64,000 bases of DNA from Rhodophyticola sp. CCM32 (GCF_004751985.1 NZ_CP038492.1:620001-684000); one strand, 5' to 3'. Shown: positions 43,976-53,735, numbered from the stretch's first letter. The notes: generated by a model not told the origin, from the sequence alone. Program-made: numbers and translations.

Positions 43976-45013
43976 ATGTATAAAACAGGCACGACCCTTG
44001 GTATCGGGGCCATCGGTGCTGCGATTGCCTGGGCGCTTGGCATCCCCGCGCCCTTTCTGACCGGGCCTGCGGCCTTGGTTTCCCTCGCAGCACTGATGGG
44101 TGTGACAACAGATGTTCCGGTACAGTTGCGCGATGTGTGTTTTGTGCTGATCGGGGTGGGAATGGGGGCCGGTGTGACGCCCGAAGTGCTGGTGGCGGCA
44201 CGGCAATGGCCGATCCCGCTGGTGGCGCTCAGCCTGCTTTTGCTGGTGATTTTCTTTGGCGGGTCCTGGGCCCTGGGGCGGGTGTTCGGCTATGATCGGA
44301 ACACCGCGCGGCTGGCGGCAACCCCCGGGCATCTCAGCTTTGTTCTGTCGCTCTCGACCGAGGTGAAGGCCGACATCCCCATCGTGGCAGTCGTGCAATC
44401 CCTGCGGGTGTTGATCCTGACCCTGCTGGTGCCTGCGGTTGTGGCGCTGATCACCGATGCCGATCTGTCGATGAGCACAGCGCCCGCCACACCGATGGCC
44501 CTGCCTGCGCTGGCGCTGATCGTGGTGCTGGCTATCGGGCTGGGGCTGCTGCTCAAACGCTGGAATATCCCCGCCGCCCTGCTTCTGGCGGGGATGGCCG
44601 TTTCCACTGCGGCCCATGGGGCGGGGCTGGTGCCAGGTGGCATGCCGCTTTGGATCGCGATCCCGACATTCGTGATCATGGGCACGCTGATCGGCACCCG
44701 GTTTTCCGGTGTCACCCTGGCGCTTGTGATCCGGGCGGCTGCCGCCTCTGTGTTTCTGACCGTGCTTGCGCTGATCGCCACCCTGGTGGCGGCGCTGATC
44801 GTGCATCACCTGTCAGACCTGCCGCTGACCGATCTGATGATCGCTTTTGCGCCCGGAGGTCTGGAAACCATGGCGGCGCTGTCGATCATGCTGGGCGCGG
44901 ACCCGGCCTTCACCGCGCTGCATCATATCTACCGGCTGGTGTTCCTGACCGTGCTTGTCCCGGTTTTCATCCCGGCACGGGTGAAACGGCGCCGCAGGCC
45001 CGGGAGAGGCTGA
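43976..45013 (+). CDS. AbrB-family membrane protein (ammonia monooxygenase-like regulator/transporter)
   Basis: A 345-residue integral membrane protein with about ten hydrophobic helices in two similar halves, as in the AbrB duplication family: GIPAPFLTGPAALVSLAAL with VCFVLIGVGMGAGVTPEVL, and later NIPAALLLAGMAVSTAAH with MIAFAPGGLETMAALSI. APGGLETM is the family's conserved loop motif. Function of the family is not established. Start ATG 43976; no strong ribosome-binding site is visible. Confidence 0.82.
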   Translation: MYKTGTTLGIGAIGAAIAWALGIPAPFLTGPAALVSLAALMGVTTDVPVQLRDVCFVLIGVGMGAGVTPEVLVAARQWPIPLVALSLLLLVIFFGGSWALGRVFGYDRNTARLAATPGHLSFVLSLSTEVKADIPIVAVVQSLRVLILTLLVPAVVALITDADLSMSTAPATPMALPALALIVVLAIGLGLLLKRWNIPAALLLAGMAVSTAAHGAGLVPGGMPLWIAIPTFVIMGTLIGTRFSGVTLALVIRAAAASVFLTVLALIATLVAALIVHHLSDLPLTDLMIAFAPGGLETMAALSIMLGADPAFTALHHIYRLVFLTVLVPVFIPARVKRRRRPGRG

Positions 45014-45035
45014 CCTATGGCGTTTCGGGTTTAAC

Positions 45036-45185
45036 CTGCAACACGTATACATTGCGTGGAGAGCACCGCCCGAGCCGAGGGGTGGGCGAGAAGCGTCCGC
45101 CCCATGGGGGCGGTTCTTCGGGCGCTGCCCGGCGGTGCCGCCGGGCGGAAGGGTGGTATGGGGTGGTGTGGAATTTCAGGCCGAA
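45036..45185. repeat. R2 element, copy d
   Basis: Long copy in inverted orientation relative to copies a and e: ACGTATACATTGCGTGGAGA, CCCGAGCCGAGGGGTGGGCG, GGGCGCTGCCCGGCGGTGCC-GCCGGGCGG, then GGGTGGTGTGGAATTTCAGG-CCGAA. It lies between the convergent ends of the AbrB-type and exonuclease genes, so a bidirectional terminator role is possible. Confidence 0.82.
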
Positions 45186-45244
45186 GGCGAGAGGCAGCTT
45201 TTTTCGATGCAAGGTTTACCCGAAACGCGTTAGGCATCCCCGGG

Positions 45245-46027
45245 TCAGGCCGCCAGATCGACCCAGACCGGCACATGATCCGAGGGTTTTTCGCGGCCGC
45301 GCACCTCCTGATCAATCTGCACATCGGTCATCAGATCCGCCGCCTGCGGGCTGAGAAGCAGATGATCAATCCTGATCCCGTCATTGCGGTTCCAGGCCCC
45401 GGCCTGATAATCCCAGAACGAATAATGCCCTTGCCCGAAGACCCGTGCCCGAAATGCCTCGGTATAGCCCAGATGCAGCAGGCGCCGGAATGCGGCCCGG
45501 CTTTCCGGACGGGCCAGCGCATCCTCCTGCCAGACCTCCGGGCGGGCCGCATCTTCATCCTGCGGGATCACATTGTAATCCCCGGCCAGAACAACCGGCA
45601 TCTCGCTGGCCAGAAGGCTGTGCGCATGGGCCTCCATCCGCGCCATCCAGGCCAGTTTATACTCGTATTTCGGCCCCGGCACCGGGTTGCCATTGGGCAG
45701 ATACAACCCGCAGACCCGCACCGCCGCCTGATCACCGATCACACTCGCCTCGATCCAGCGGGCCTGATCATCCGTGTCATCGCCGGGCAGGCCGCGGGTC
45801 ACATCCTCCAGCGGGTATTTCGACAGGATTGCCACACCGTTGAAACCTTTCTGGCCATGGGTTTCGACATTATATCCACGTTCTTCAAACAGGGCGCGGG
45901 GGAACCCTTCATCAACCGATTTGATTTCCTGCAAAAGCGCCACATCCGGCTCTGCCGCGTCCAGCCAGTCGGGCAGGGCCTGGGCGCGGGCCTTGATGCC
46001 GTTGATGTTGAACGTGGCGATCTTCAT
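45245..46027 (-). CDS. xth: Exodeoxyribonuclease III
   Basis: AP endonuclease/3'-exonuclease of base excision repair, 260 residues. Active-site motifs of the ExoIII family: IATFNINGIKAR, LLQEIKS (metal-binding Glu), GLYLPNGNPV, LAGDYNVIPQDEDA, and the terminal PSDHVPVW (Asp-His pair). Monocistronic, transcribed toward the R2 copy d. Confidence 0.94.
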   Translation of the reverse strand: MKIATFNINGIKARAQALPDWLDAAEPDVALLQEIKSVDEGFPRALFEERGYNVETHGQKGFNGVAILSKYPLEDVTRGLPGDDTDDQARWIEASVIGDQAAVRVCGLYLPNGNPVPGPKYEYKLAWMARMEAHAHSLLASEMPVVLAGDYNVIPQDEDAARPEVWQEDALARPESRAAFRRLLHLGYTEAFRARVFGQGHYSFWDYQAGAWNRNDGIRIDHLLLSPQAADLMTDVQIDQEVRGREKPSDHVPVWVDLAA

Positions 46028-46096
46028 GGCGGGTCCTTTCGCATGCGCCCGTCAGCTTTGCCCGGTTTCGCCCTATAATCCAAGCCTGTCTGTTAC

Positions 46097-46197
46097 AGCA
46101 TGCTGCCTTAACCCTGAGATATCGTTCATCACAAATGTCCCGGGAACGCGGAGCGTGGCAGGGTATAGGTGATGCAGGTTCAAGGCAGGGTGCTTTG
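46097..46197. repeat. R3 foldback element, copy 3
   Basis: CATGCTGCCTTAACCCTGAG at left and GGTTCAAGGCAGGGTGCTTT at right, with the shared CACAAATGTCCCGGGAACGC core. It has diverged more than copies 1 and 2 (GTATAGGTGATGC in place of GCATTTGTGATTC). In the 469-bp gap between xth and erpA, which also holds R2 copy e and no gene. Confidence 0.82.
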
Positions 46198-46299
46198 GAA
46201 AGGGCGGGGGCCAGCCCCCGTCGCGTGCCGCGACTCCCCCCGGGATATTTTTCCAAGCAGAGAAGGGCCCTTCAGAATTGATTAACCATGCTAACGTAT

Positions 46300-46453
46300 A
46301 GATTTGGACTGAGATTCTGCACCACCCCGCATCATCCTCCCGCCCGGCGGTACCGCCGGGCAGCGCCCGAACCGCCCCCACGGGGCGGGCGCTTCGCTTC
46401 CTGCCCCTCGGTTCGGGCGATGCCCTCCGCGTAATGTATATGTGTTGCAGAAT
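46300..46453. repeat. R2 element, copy e
   Basis: Longest copy with all landmarks: GAGATTCTGCACCACCCCGC, the palindrome GCCCGGCGGTACCGCCGGGC at 46342-46361, CCCCCACGGGGCGGGCGCTTC-GCTTCC, CCCCTCGGTTCGGGCGATGC and GCGTAATGTATATGTGTTGC. Same orientation as copy a. Confidence 0.83.
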
Positions 46454-46496
46454 TTTGGTCTGGCGCCGCTTGGAGTCAGTGTTGCGGTACAGGTGG

Positions 46497-46835
46497 TTAC
46501 ATTGAAAACGACGTCCCGCAGCCACAGGAAGAGGAGGCGTTCGGGTTCTCGATGATGAACCGGGCGCCGATCAGTTCTTCCGAGAAATCAATCACCGCAT
46601 CGGCCAGAAATGGCAGGGAGATGCTGTCGACCACAACTTTCTGGCCGCTGCCTTCAAGGATCAGGTCATCCTCTGTGGGGTCGTCCAGCTTGATGTCATA
46701 CTGAAACCCGGAACATCCGCCGCCTTCCACGGCCACGCGCAGGGCTTTGGGCGCATCCGTATCCTCGTTGATTTCGGCCAGCCGTTCAAAGGCGCGGGGG
46801 GTGACTTTGGGCGGGATGGTCAGGGTCAGGGACAT
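46497..46835 (-). CDS. erpA: Iron-sulfur cluster carrier ErpA/IscA-type
   Basis: A-type carrier that hands Fe-S clusters to apoproteins. 112 residues from ATG 46835. The three cluster cysteines are present: GGGCSGF and SSCGCGTSF. Length and motifs fit ErpA rather than the longer SufA types, but IscA-like naming is equally defensible. Divergent from dgt with a 78-bp gap. Confidence 0.9.
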   Translation of the reverse strand: MSLTLTIPPKVTPRAFERLAEINEDTDAPKALRVAVEGGGCSGFQYDIKLDDPTEDDLILEGSGQKVVVDSISLPFLADAVIDFSEELIGARFIIENPNASSSCGCGTSFSM

Positions 46836-46913
46836 GTTCAGGGCTCCGGGCGGTGTCGCATCGGTGTTGAAATGAATATATGGGGCGTGAGGGGCGGCCA
46901 CAAGGAGGTGGGG

Positions 46914-48068
46914 ATGCTGGCAATCTATGCATGTGATCCGGCGAAAAGCCGCGGGCGGCTTGTGGCGGAGGAGGAAAGCACCTTCCGCTCCTGCTTTCAG
47001 CGTGACCGCGACCGGATCATTCATGCCTCGGCCTTTCGGCGCCTGAAACACAAAACCCAGGTTTTTGTGGAGCATGAGGGCGATTATTACCGCACCCGGC
47101 TGACCCATTCGATCGAGGTGGCGCAGGTGGCGCGCACGATTGCAGGTGTGTTGGGCCTGAATGGTGAGCTGACCGAGGCTCTCGCCCTGGCCCATGATCT
47201 GGGTCACACACCCTTCGGCCATACCGGGGAGGAGGCATTGTCGGCGCTGATGGCGCCCTATGGCGGGTTTGATCATAATGCCCAGGCGATCCGCATCGTG
47301 ACCTCGCTGGAACGGCATTATGCGGCGTTTGACGGGCTGAACCTGACCTGGGAGACGCTGGAAGGGCTGGCGAAACATAATGGGCCTGTCACCGGCACGC
47401 TGCCCTGGGCGCTGGCGGAATATCAGGCGCGTCATGATCTGGATCTGTCCAGCCATGCGAGTGCAGAGGCGCAGGTGGCCGCGATTGCCGATGATGTGGC
47501 CTATAACCATCACGATCTGCATGACGGGTTGCGGGCGGAACTGTTTTCGAGTGATGAACTGGCGGAACTGCCAATACTCGATGGGTGCTTTGCAGAGGTG
47601 GATCAGCACTATCCGGGGCTGAATTATTATCGCCGCCGACATGAGGCCCTGCGCCGGTTTTTCGGGGTGCTGGTCGAGGATGTGATTTCGGTTGCGCAGG
47701 CCAATCTGGCCGAGATTGCGCCGCAAAGCGTGGCGGAGGTTCGTCAGGCGGGGCGCGGTGTGATCCGCTTTTCAGACCGGCTTTGGGCTGATCTGAATGT
47801 GATCCGGGCATTTTTGTTTACCCGCATGTACCGCGCCCCCGGCGTGGTGGAGATGCGGGCCGAGGTGACGCAGGTTGTCAATGAACTTTTCCCCTATTTC
47901 ATGGCCGATCCCGGGAGCCTGCCGAAACAATGGCGCAAGGATGTGGAGGCGGCGGCGGGTGAGACCGCCCTGGCGCGGATCGTGGCCGATTACATCGCCG
48001 GTATGACCGATCGCTTTGCCCTGCAGGAACATGAGCGTCTGGTCGGAGGGCGTGGCGCGCCTGCGTAA
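46914..48068 (+). CDS. dgt: Deoxyguanosinetriphosphate triphosphohydrolase-like protein
   Basis: HD-domain dNTPase of 384 residues that splits dGTP (or other dNTPs) to nucleoside and triphosphate. HD-fold metal ligands: TRLTHSIEVAQVARTIA (His), LAHDLGHTPFGHTGE (His-Asp). Upstream SAFRRLKHKTQVF is the family's hallmark. AGGAGG at 46903-46908 sits 5 nt before ATG 46914, so the longer opening from 46872 is rejected. Confidence 0.92.
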   Translation: MLAIYACDPAKSRGRLVAEEESTFRSCFQRDRDRIIHASAFRRLKHKTQVFVEHEGDYYRTRLTHSIEVAQVARTIAGVLGLNGELTEALALAHDLGHTPFGHTGEEALSALMAPYGGFDHNAQAIRIVTSLERHYAAFDGLNLTWETLEGLAKHNGPVTGTLPWALAEYQARHDLDLSSHASAEAQVAAIADDVAYNHHDLHDGLRAELFSSDELAELPILDGCFAEVDQHYPGLNYYRRRHEALRRFFGVLVEDVISVAQANLAEIAPQSVAEVRQAGRGVIRFSDRLWADLNVIRAFLFTRMYRAPGVVEMRAEVTQVVNELFPYFMADPGSLPKQWRKDVEAAAGETALARIVADYIAGMTDRFALQEHERLVGGRGAPA

Positions 48069-48172
48069 AAACCCGGCCTGAAGCCCGGTTAGGTTTATGC
48101 CCGGCGGGCGGGCAGGGGACAGGCGTATTTGGAACAAGAAGAAGACGGGCGTTGGTTTTTGCATCGGCTGGT

Positions 48173-48183
48173 GGGGGGGGGGG
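48173..48183. repeat. Poly-G tract (11 G) upstream of argS
   Basis: An uninterrupted run of eleven G residues, 68 bp before the argS start, in the 182-bp gap after dgt. Such tracts are prone to slippage during replication and sequencing. It could change promoter or leader spacing if variable, but nothing else supports a phase-variation role. Confidence 0.6.
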
Positions 48184-48250
48184 AGCCAATCCGTTTGACC
48201 TCTGCGGTGCCCGTGATACACCGCGCGCACATGCACCTTAGGATCGTCCC

Positions 48251-49996
48251 ATGACCTTGTTTGCCGATATCCGCGCCCTTGTTCTGCAAAGCCTTGACGG
48301 GCTGGTTGCCGAGGATGTGCTGCCGCGCGGATTACAGATGCGCAATGTGACGGTGGAGCCGCCGCGCGATGCGGCCCATGGGGATATGGCGACCAATGCC
48401 GCAATGGTTCTGGCCAAGCCTGCGGGGATGAAACCGCGTGATATCGCCGAGGCTCTGGTGGTCAGGCTGGCAGAGGATGCGCGGATCGACAGCGCCGATG
48501 TGGCGGGCCCCGGTTTCATCAATCTGCGCCTGTCGGGGGAGACCTGGCGCGGGGTGATCCGCGGTATCCTGACGGCGGGCGTGGCATTCGGCCGGTCCGA
48601 TATGGGCCGGGGCCGGAAGGTCAATGTCGAATATGTGTCGGCCAATCCGACCGGGCCGCTGCATGTGGGCCATACGCGGGGCGCGGTTTTCGGCGATGCC
48701 CTGGCCAGCCTGCTGGATTTCAGCGGCCATGAGGTGACGCGCGAATATTACATCAATGATGGTGGCGGGCAGGTCGATGTGCTCGCCCGGTCGGTCTATC
48801 TGCGCTATCTGGAGGCCCATGGGCAGGAGGTCGCCTTCGAGGACGGCACCTATCCCGGGGATTACCTGATCGAGGTGGGGCAGGCGCTGAAAGACAAGGT
48901 TGGCGATGCCTTTGTGGACAAGGGCGAGCAGTTCTGGCTGGCCGAACTACGGGCATTCGCCACCGAGGCGATGATGGCGATGATCCGGGCGGATCTGGCG
49001 CAGCTTGGTGTCCGTATGGATGTGTTCTATTCCGAAAAATCGCTTTACGGCACCGGCCGGATCGAGGCGGCGATTGACGATCTGCGCGGCAAGGGCCTGA
49101 TCTATGAGGGCACGCTGGAGCCGCCCAAGGGCAAGACGCCCGAAGATTGGGAGCCGCGCATCCAGACCCTGTTCAGATCCACCGAACATGGCGATGACGT
49201 GGACCGCCCGGTGATGAAATCAGATGGTAGCTGGACCTATTTCGCCCCCGATATCGCCTATCATTTTGATAAGGTTTCCAGAGGGTTTGATGAGCTTATT
49301 GATGTATTCGGCGCCGATCACGGGGGCTATGTCAAACGGATGAAGGCCGCTGTGTCGGCCCTGTCTGACGGGCGCGTGCCGCTGGATATCAAACTTACCC
49401 AGTTGGTGAAATTGCGGCGCGGCGCGGAAGAGCTGAAAATGTCGAAACGCGCGGGCACGTTTGTGACATTGCGCGATGTGGTCGATCTGGTGGGCCCGGA
49501 TGTGACCCGCTTTGTCATGCTGACACGCAAGAATGACGCGCCGCTTGATTTCGATGTGGACAAGGTGACCGAACAGTCGAAGGAAAACCCGGTCTGGTAT
49601 GTGCAATACGCCCATGCGCGGATCTGTTCGGTCCTGCGCAAGGCGGCGGAGGCGGGATGCGCCACCGATGACACCGCATTGGCCGTGGCGGACCTGTCTG
49701 CGATTGCCGATCCGGCGGAACTTGCACTGGCGGCAAAGCTGGCGGAATGGCCGCGTCTGGTGGAGATTGCGGCCCAGACACATGAGCCGCACCGGGTGGC
49801 ATTTTACCTCTATGATCTGGCGTCAGAGTTCCATGGGTTGTGGAACAAGGGCAATGTCGACCCCGCCCTGCGCTTCCTGCAGGAGGATGACGAAACCGCA
49901 ACACTGGCGAAACTTGCACTGATTCGTGCCGTAGCCGTTGTTATTTCAGCAGGTCTTGGTATTTTAGGGGTGACCCCGCTGGATGAAATGCGCTGA
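48251..49996 (+). CDS. argS: Arginyl-tRNA synthetase
   Basis: Class I synthetase, 581 residues. HIGH-type motif [23 protein letters not shown]-like [11 protein letters not shown]-terminal Arg-N domain ([20 protein letters not shown]) and the C-terminal DALR anticodon-binding domain ([17 protein letters not shown]). It is followed by the SPOR protein, nagZ and scpAB on the same strand, an order I recall in other Rhodobacterales. Confidence 0.96.
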   Translation: MTLFADIRALVLQSLDGLVAEDVLPRGLQMRNVTVEPPRDAAHGDMATNAAMVLAKPAGMKPRDIAEALVVRLAEDARIDSADVAGPGFINLRLSGETWRGVIRGILTAGVAFGRSDMGRGRKVNVEYVSANPTGPLHVGHTRGAVFGDALASLLDFSGHEVTREYYINDGGGQVDVLARSVYLRYLEAHGQEVAFEDGTYPGDYLIEVGQALKDKVGDAFVDKGEQFWLAELRAFATEAMMAMIRADLAQLGVRMDVFYSEKSLYGTGRIEAAIDDLRGKGLIYEGTLEPPKGKTPEDWEPRIQTLFRSTEHGDDVDRPVMKSDGSWTYFAPDIAYHFDKVSRGFDELIDVFGADHGGYVKRMKAAVSALSDGRVPLDIKLTQLVKLRRGAEELKMSKRAGTFVTLRDVVDLVGPDVTRFVMLTRKNDAPLDFDVDKVTEQSKENPVWYVQYAHARICSVLRKAAEAGCATDDTALAVADLSAIADPAELALAAKLAEWPRLVEIAAQTHEPHRVAFYLYDLASEFHGLWNKGNVDPALRFLQEDDETATLAKLALIRAVAVVISAGLGILGVTPLDEMR

Positions 49997-50083
49997 GGCT
50001 GGACCTCGATAACAAAGCGCCGATGCGGGGCCGAGCAGGCAGAACCCGGCGGCAGCCATTGCCGGGTGCGAAAGAGGGCAGGC

Positions 50084-51046
50084 ATGGCAGATATCGACTA
50101 TTTCGAGGAAGAGGCATATGCATCCGCGCCACAGCCGGGGCCGTCGCGCTTTGGCATATTGGCCAATTGGATGGGCGCGTTGATTTCACTTGGGCTGATC
50201 CTGGGCATGATTGTCTGGGCCTGGCAACTGACCATGCGGGATGTCACCGGTGTGCCGGTGATCCGCGCATTGGAAGGGGCGATGCGGGTGGCCCCCGAAA
50301 CCCCCGGGGGCAGCCAGGCCGATCATCAGGGTCTTGCGGTGAACCGGATTGCCGAGGGGCAGGAGGCCGAACCCGCCGCCGAGCGGATCGTTCTGGCCCC
50401 GCCACCGGTGGAACTGGCCGAGATTGACCTGAGTTCGGCCAGCCTGCCGGAAGTGACAACCGAGGTTGCACCCGAGGCGCCGACCCCCGAGGCGGCCAGC
50501 GAGGCGACGCTGGCATTGATCGACCGGCTGATGGAGGGGGGGGAGGATACCGCCCCCGAGGCCGAAACCGGGCAGGCAGATGCCAGCGCAGGCACGGCCA
50601 CTGAGGCCGGTGCAACCCCCGGCCGCAATGCTTTTGTGACGATTCCGATCTCTGTCCCCGGTGTGCGCAATTCGCCCCGCCCCACCAGCCGTCCCGAGGG
50701 TGTTCAGGTGGCAATGCTGACCACCGGCACAACAGATGCGACCCCTGTCATTCAGGTCAGCGCGGGGGCCGAGATTGACCCCGACAGCCTGACCCCCGGC
50801 ACCCGTCTGGTGCAGCTTGGGGCCTTTGACGATGAACAGACCGCGCGTGCCGAATGGGACCGGTTGAGCCAGGGTTTCCCGGATTTCTTTGTCGGTCGCT
50901 CGCGGATTGTGCAGCCCGCAATATCGGGCGGGCGGGAGTTTTACCGCCTGCGCGCCCATGGGTTCGTGGATCTGAGCGATGCGCGCCGGTTCTGCACCAC
51001 GCTTCTGGCACAGGGCGCCGCCTGTATCCCGGTCACGGTGCGCTGA
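50084..51046 (+). CDS. SPOR-domain membrane protein
   Basis: A 320-residue single-pass inner-membrane protein. Short cytoplasmic N terminus (ADIDYFEEEAYAS), one helix at about 28-50 (ANWMGALISLGLILGMIVWAW), a long Pro/Ala/Glu-rich periplasmic linker and a C-terminal SPOR domain (TRLVQLGAFDDEQTARAEWD; REFYRLRAHGFVDLSDARRF) that binds denuded glycan strands at the division septum. Location next to nagZ and scpAB is consistent with a division or cell-wall function. Start ATG 50084 preferred over 50066. Confidence 0.88.
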   Translation: MADIDYFEEEAYASAPQPGPSRFGILANWMGALISLGLILGMIVWAWQLTMRDVTGVPVIRALEGAMRVAPETPGGSQADHQGLAVNRIAEGQEAEPAAERIVLAPPPVELAEIDLSSASLPEVTTEVAPEAPTPEAASEATLALIDRLMEGGEDTAPEAETGQADASAGTATEAGATPGRNAFVTIPISVPGVRNSPRPTSRPEGVQVAMLTTGTTDATPVIQVSAGAEIDPDSLTPGTRLVQLGAFDDEQTARAEWDRLSQGFPDFFVGRSRIVQPAISGGREFYRLRAHGFVDLSDARRFCTTLLAQGAACIPVTVR

Positions 51047-51051
51047 CCATA

Positions 51052-52065
51052 ATGACCGGGGCCTCAGCCACCATTCTTGGCTGTGCCGGCCCCGTGCTGA
51101 CCCCGGATGAGGCGGCATTCTTTGCCGAGACCCGGCCCTGGGGGTTTATCCTGTTTGCCCGAAATATCGAGACGCCCGATCAATTGCGCCGTCTGACCGG
51201 TGATCTGCGCAAGGCCGTGGGCCGCGACGCGCCTGTGCTGATTGATCAGGAAGGCGGTCGGGTGCAGCGCATGGGCCCGCCCCATTGGCGGCAATGGCGC
51301 CCGGCACTGGATCAGGTTCGGGCCGCCGGGCCGGATCGGGCGGCGCGCTCCATGGGGCTGCGCGCAAGGCTGATTGCCGATGAATTGCGCGATGTGGGGA
51401 TTGATGCGAATTGCGCGCCCCTGGCCGATGTGGCCCGCGACACCACCCATCCGGTCCTGCTGAACCGGTTATATGGCACGAAAGTGCCCGATATTGTTGC
51501 CGTGGCCCGTGCGGTGGCCGAGGGGCTGCTGGCCGGGGGTGTCCTGCCGGTTCTGAAACATCTGCCCGGCTATGGTCTGGGCGCGGTGGACAGCCATAAG
51601 ACATTGCCCCGTGTCACGGCACCGCTGGATCACCTGCGCGCCGTCGATTTCGCGGCGTTCAGACCGCTGGCTGACCTGCCCATGGGGATGAGTGCCCATA
51701 TGGTCTATGAGGCGATTGAAGACGGGTTGCCCGCCACCATGTCGCCCGCTCTGATTGCCATGATCCGGGACGAGATCGGGTTTCAGGGCCTGCTGATGAC
51801 CGATGATCTGTCCATGGGGGCGCTGTCGGGCACGCTGGCCGAGCGCGCGACCCTGTCACGCAGGGCGGGCTGTGACATCATCCTGCACTGCAATGGCGAC
51901 CGGGCCGAGATGGCGGAGGTTGTGGCCGCCAGCGGCCCGCTTGACGGGATCGCGCAGGACCGTGCAGAGCAGGCGCTCAACCAGCGCCGGGCCCCGGATG
52001 TGCTTGACATTGATGCCATCGAGGCCGACCTTGCGACGCTTCTCAACGGGCAGGTTTATGGCTGA
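51052..52065 (+). CDS. nagZ: Beta-N-acetylhexosaminidase
   Basis: Cytoplasmic glycoside hydrolase family 3 enzyme for muropeptide recycling, removing GlcNAc from anhydromuropeptides. 337 residues. LIDQEGGRVQRM, the catalytic loop KHLPGYGLGAVDSHKTLP (Asp-His acid/base pair) and LLMTDDLSMGALSG (nucleophile Asp) are all intact. Starts at ATG 51052, 5 bp after the SPOR stop, and overlaps scpA by 8 bp. Confidence 0.94.
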   Translation: MTGASATILGCAGPVLTPDEAAFFAETRPWGFILFARNIETPDQLRRLTGDLRKAVGRDAPVLIDQEGGRVQRMGPPHWRQWRPALDQVRAAGPDRAARSMGLRARLIADELRDVGIDANCAPLADVARDTTHPVLLNRLYGTKVPDIVAVARAVAEGLLAGGVLPVLKHLPGYGLGAVDSHKTLPRVTAPLDHLRAVDFAAFRPLADLPMGMSAHMVYEAIEDGLPATMSPALIAMIRDEIGFQGLLMTDDLSMGALSGTLAERATLSRRAGCDIILHCNGDRAEMAEVVAASGPLDGIAQDRAEQALNQRRAPDVLDIDAIEADLATLLNGQVYG

Positions 52066-52870
52066 CACCCCCACACCCACACCGGCAAATGACAATGACG
52101 CGGATTGGGACGCGCTCGGTGAACGCCGGGCTGCCGAAGCGCTGATCGTCGATGTGGACGGGTTCGAGGGGCCGCTGGACCTGTTGCTGATGCTGTCGCG
52201 GACCCAGAAGGTCGATCTGCGCCGCGTTTCGGTCCTGCAACTGGCCGAACAATATCTGGTCTTTGTGGAACAGGCCCGGTCACTCAGGATCGAACTGGCC
52301 GCCGATTATCTGGTGATGGCGGCCTGGCTCGCGTTTCTGAAATCCCGCCTGCTGCTGCCGCCGGACCCGTCCGAAGAAGGCCCGTCGGGCGAGGAAATGG
52401 CCGCCCATCTGGCGTTTCAGCTGGAACGGCTGGCGGCGATGCGCGAATGCGCGGCCAAGCTGATGGCGCGGGACCGTCTGGGGCGGGACCGCTTTGTGCG
52501 CGGCGTGCCCGAAGATGTCACCACGGCGCGGAAAATCACCTATACCGCCAGCCTGATCGACCTGATGCAGGGCTATGCGCGGATCCGCACCCGCGATGAC
52601 TTCCGCCCCTTCGTGATGGACCGGGACAGTGTTTTCACGATGGAGGAGGCGCTGGACCGGATGCGCGGGCTGATCGGGTTTGCAGGTGACTGGACCGATA
52701 TCGCCTCTTATATCCCCGAAGGCTGGGAGATGGACCCGAAACGCCGCCGCTCGGCCACCGCCTCCACCTTTGCGGCGGCGCTGGAACTGGCCAAGGCGGG
52801 AAAGGTGACCCTGCGCCAGTCCGACATATTTGAACCGATCCAGTTGAAACGCAAAGACGACCCGGAATGA
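52058..52870 (+). CDS. scpA: Chromosome segregation and condensation protein ScpA
   Basis: Kleisin subunit of the SMC-ScpAB condensin. 270 residues; N-terminal signature VDGFEGPLDLLLMLSRTQKVDLRRVSVLQLAEQYL, then ADYLVMAAWLAFLKSRLLLP. ATG 52058 lies within the nagZ 3' end. Overlaps scpB by 4 bp, so the pair is translationally coupled, matching their complex. Confidence 0.93.
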   Translation: MADTPTPTPANDNDADWDALGERRAAEALIVDVDGFEGPLDLLLMLSRTQKVDLRRVSVLQLAEQYLVFVEQARSLRIELAADYLVMAAWLAFLKSRLLLPPDPSEEGPSGEEMAAHLAFQLERLAAMRECAAKLMARDRLGRDRFVRGVPEDVTTARKITYTASLIDLMQGYARIRTRDDFRPFVMDRDSVFTMEEALDRMRGLIGFAGDWTDIASYIPEGWEMDPKRRRSATASTFAAALELAKAGKVTLRQSDIFEPIQLKRKDDPE

Positions 52871-53550
52871 GTGAGCCAGACGACACGTCGGAAGATGCCC
52901 GCGAGGAAAGCCTGTTTCAGGCCCCGCCCCTGGCCGAGCAGGAGCGTATGGTCGAGGCGTTGCTGTTTGCCTCGGCAGAGCCGATGACCGCGCGACAGAT
53001 GACCGACCGCATGCCCCATGGCTGCGATGCCGCCGAGGCGCTGGTGCTGTTGCGGCGGCGTTATGAGGGCCGGGGCGTGACCCTGGTGAAGGCGGGCGAT
53101 GCCTGGGCGATCCGCACCGCCGCCGATCTGGGTTTTCTGATGAGCCGGGAGACGGTGGAGACCCGCAAGCTCAGCCGTGCGGCGATCGAGACCCTGTCGA
53201 TCATCGCCTACCACCAGCCGGTGACCCGCGCCGAGATCGAGGAAATTCGCGGTGTCAGTGTCAGCCGGGGCACGGTGGACCAGCTGATCGAGATGGAATG
53301 GGTGCGTTTCGGGCGCCGCAAGATGACACCGGGCCGACCGGTGACCTATGTGGTGACGCAAGGGTTTCTGGATCATTTCGGGCTGGAAAACACCCGCGAC
53401 CTGCCCGGGCTGAAAGAGCTCCGCTCTGCCGGTCTGCTGGACAGCCGCCCGCCGCCGGCCCTGATGCCGGGGCCGGGTGGCGAAGATGATTTCGCCGAAC
53501 TGGATGACGGGCCCGAAGATGACGGCCAGGACGAGCTTTTCGGGGAATAA
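52867..53550 (+). CDS. scpB: Chromosome segregation and condensation protein ScpB
   Basis: Winged-helix partner of ScpA, 227 residues. MVEALLFASAEPMTARQMTDRMP, LSRAAIETLSIIAYHQPVTRAEIEEIRGVSVSRGTVDQL and the RPVTYVVTQGFLDHFGL segment are characteristic. The acidic C-terminal tail (GEDDFAELDDGPEDDGQDE) is a lineage-type extension. It ends the argS-scpB run. Confidence 0.94.
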   Translation: MSEPDDTSEDAREESLFQAPPLAEQERMVEALLFASAEPMTARQMTDRMPHGCDAAEALVLLRRRYEGRGVTLVKAGDAWAIRTAADLGFLMSRETVETRKLSRAAIETLSIIAYHQPVTRAEIEEIRGVSVSRGTVDQLIEMEWVRFGRRKMTPGRPVTYVVTQGFLDHFGLENTRDLPGLKELRSAGLLDSRPPPALMPGPGGEDDFAELDDGPEDDGQDELFGE

Positions 53551-53592
53551 ACGCAACACGCCTGATTTCTGCCGCGTTTTACCCTATATTAG

Positions 53593-53703
53593 AGCAGAAA
53601 TCGTTTGATCTGAATCAAAATTCTCTGCCTCCGGGTCAGCAAGCTGCTGATCTCGAACGCGAATTTCGATGAGCAATGGTGCAAACAAAACGATTTCGCT
53701 ATA
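53593..53703. repeat. R1 element, copy 2
   Basis: Full copy, 111 bp: AGCAGAAATCGTTTGATCTG at left, TCAGCAAGCTGCTGATCTCG in the middle and AAAACGATTTCGCTATA at right. It lies between scpB and a small gene, the right end only about 30 bp upstream of that gene's start. Same orientation as the copy in the GTA cluster. Confidence 0.85.
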
Positions 53704-53735
53704 AAGGGCAGAGGATCGAACAGGAGGCCCGACAG

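Noticed and set aside
46497..47726. Long minus-strand frame upstream of erpA reaching across dgt
   Set aside because: Only the last 112 codons are ErpA; the upstream part is antisense to dgt, and ATG 46835 is a normal start.
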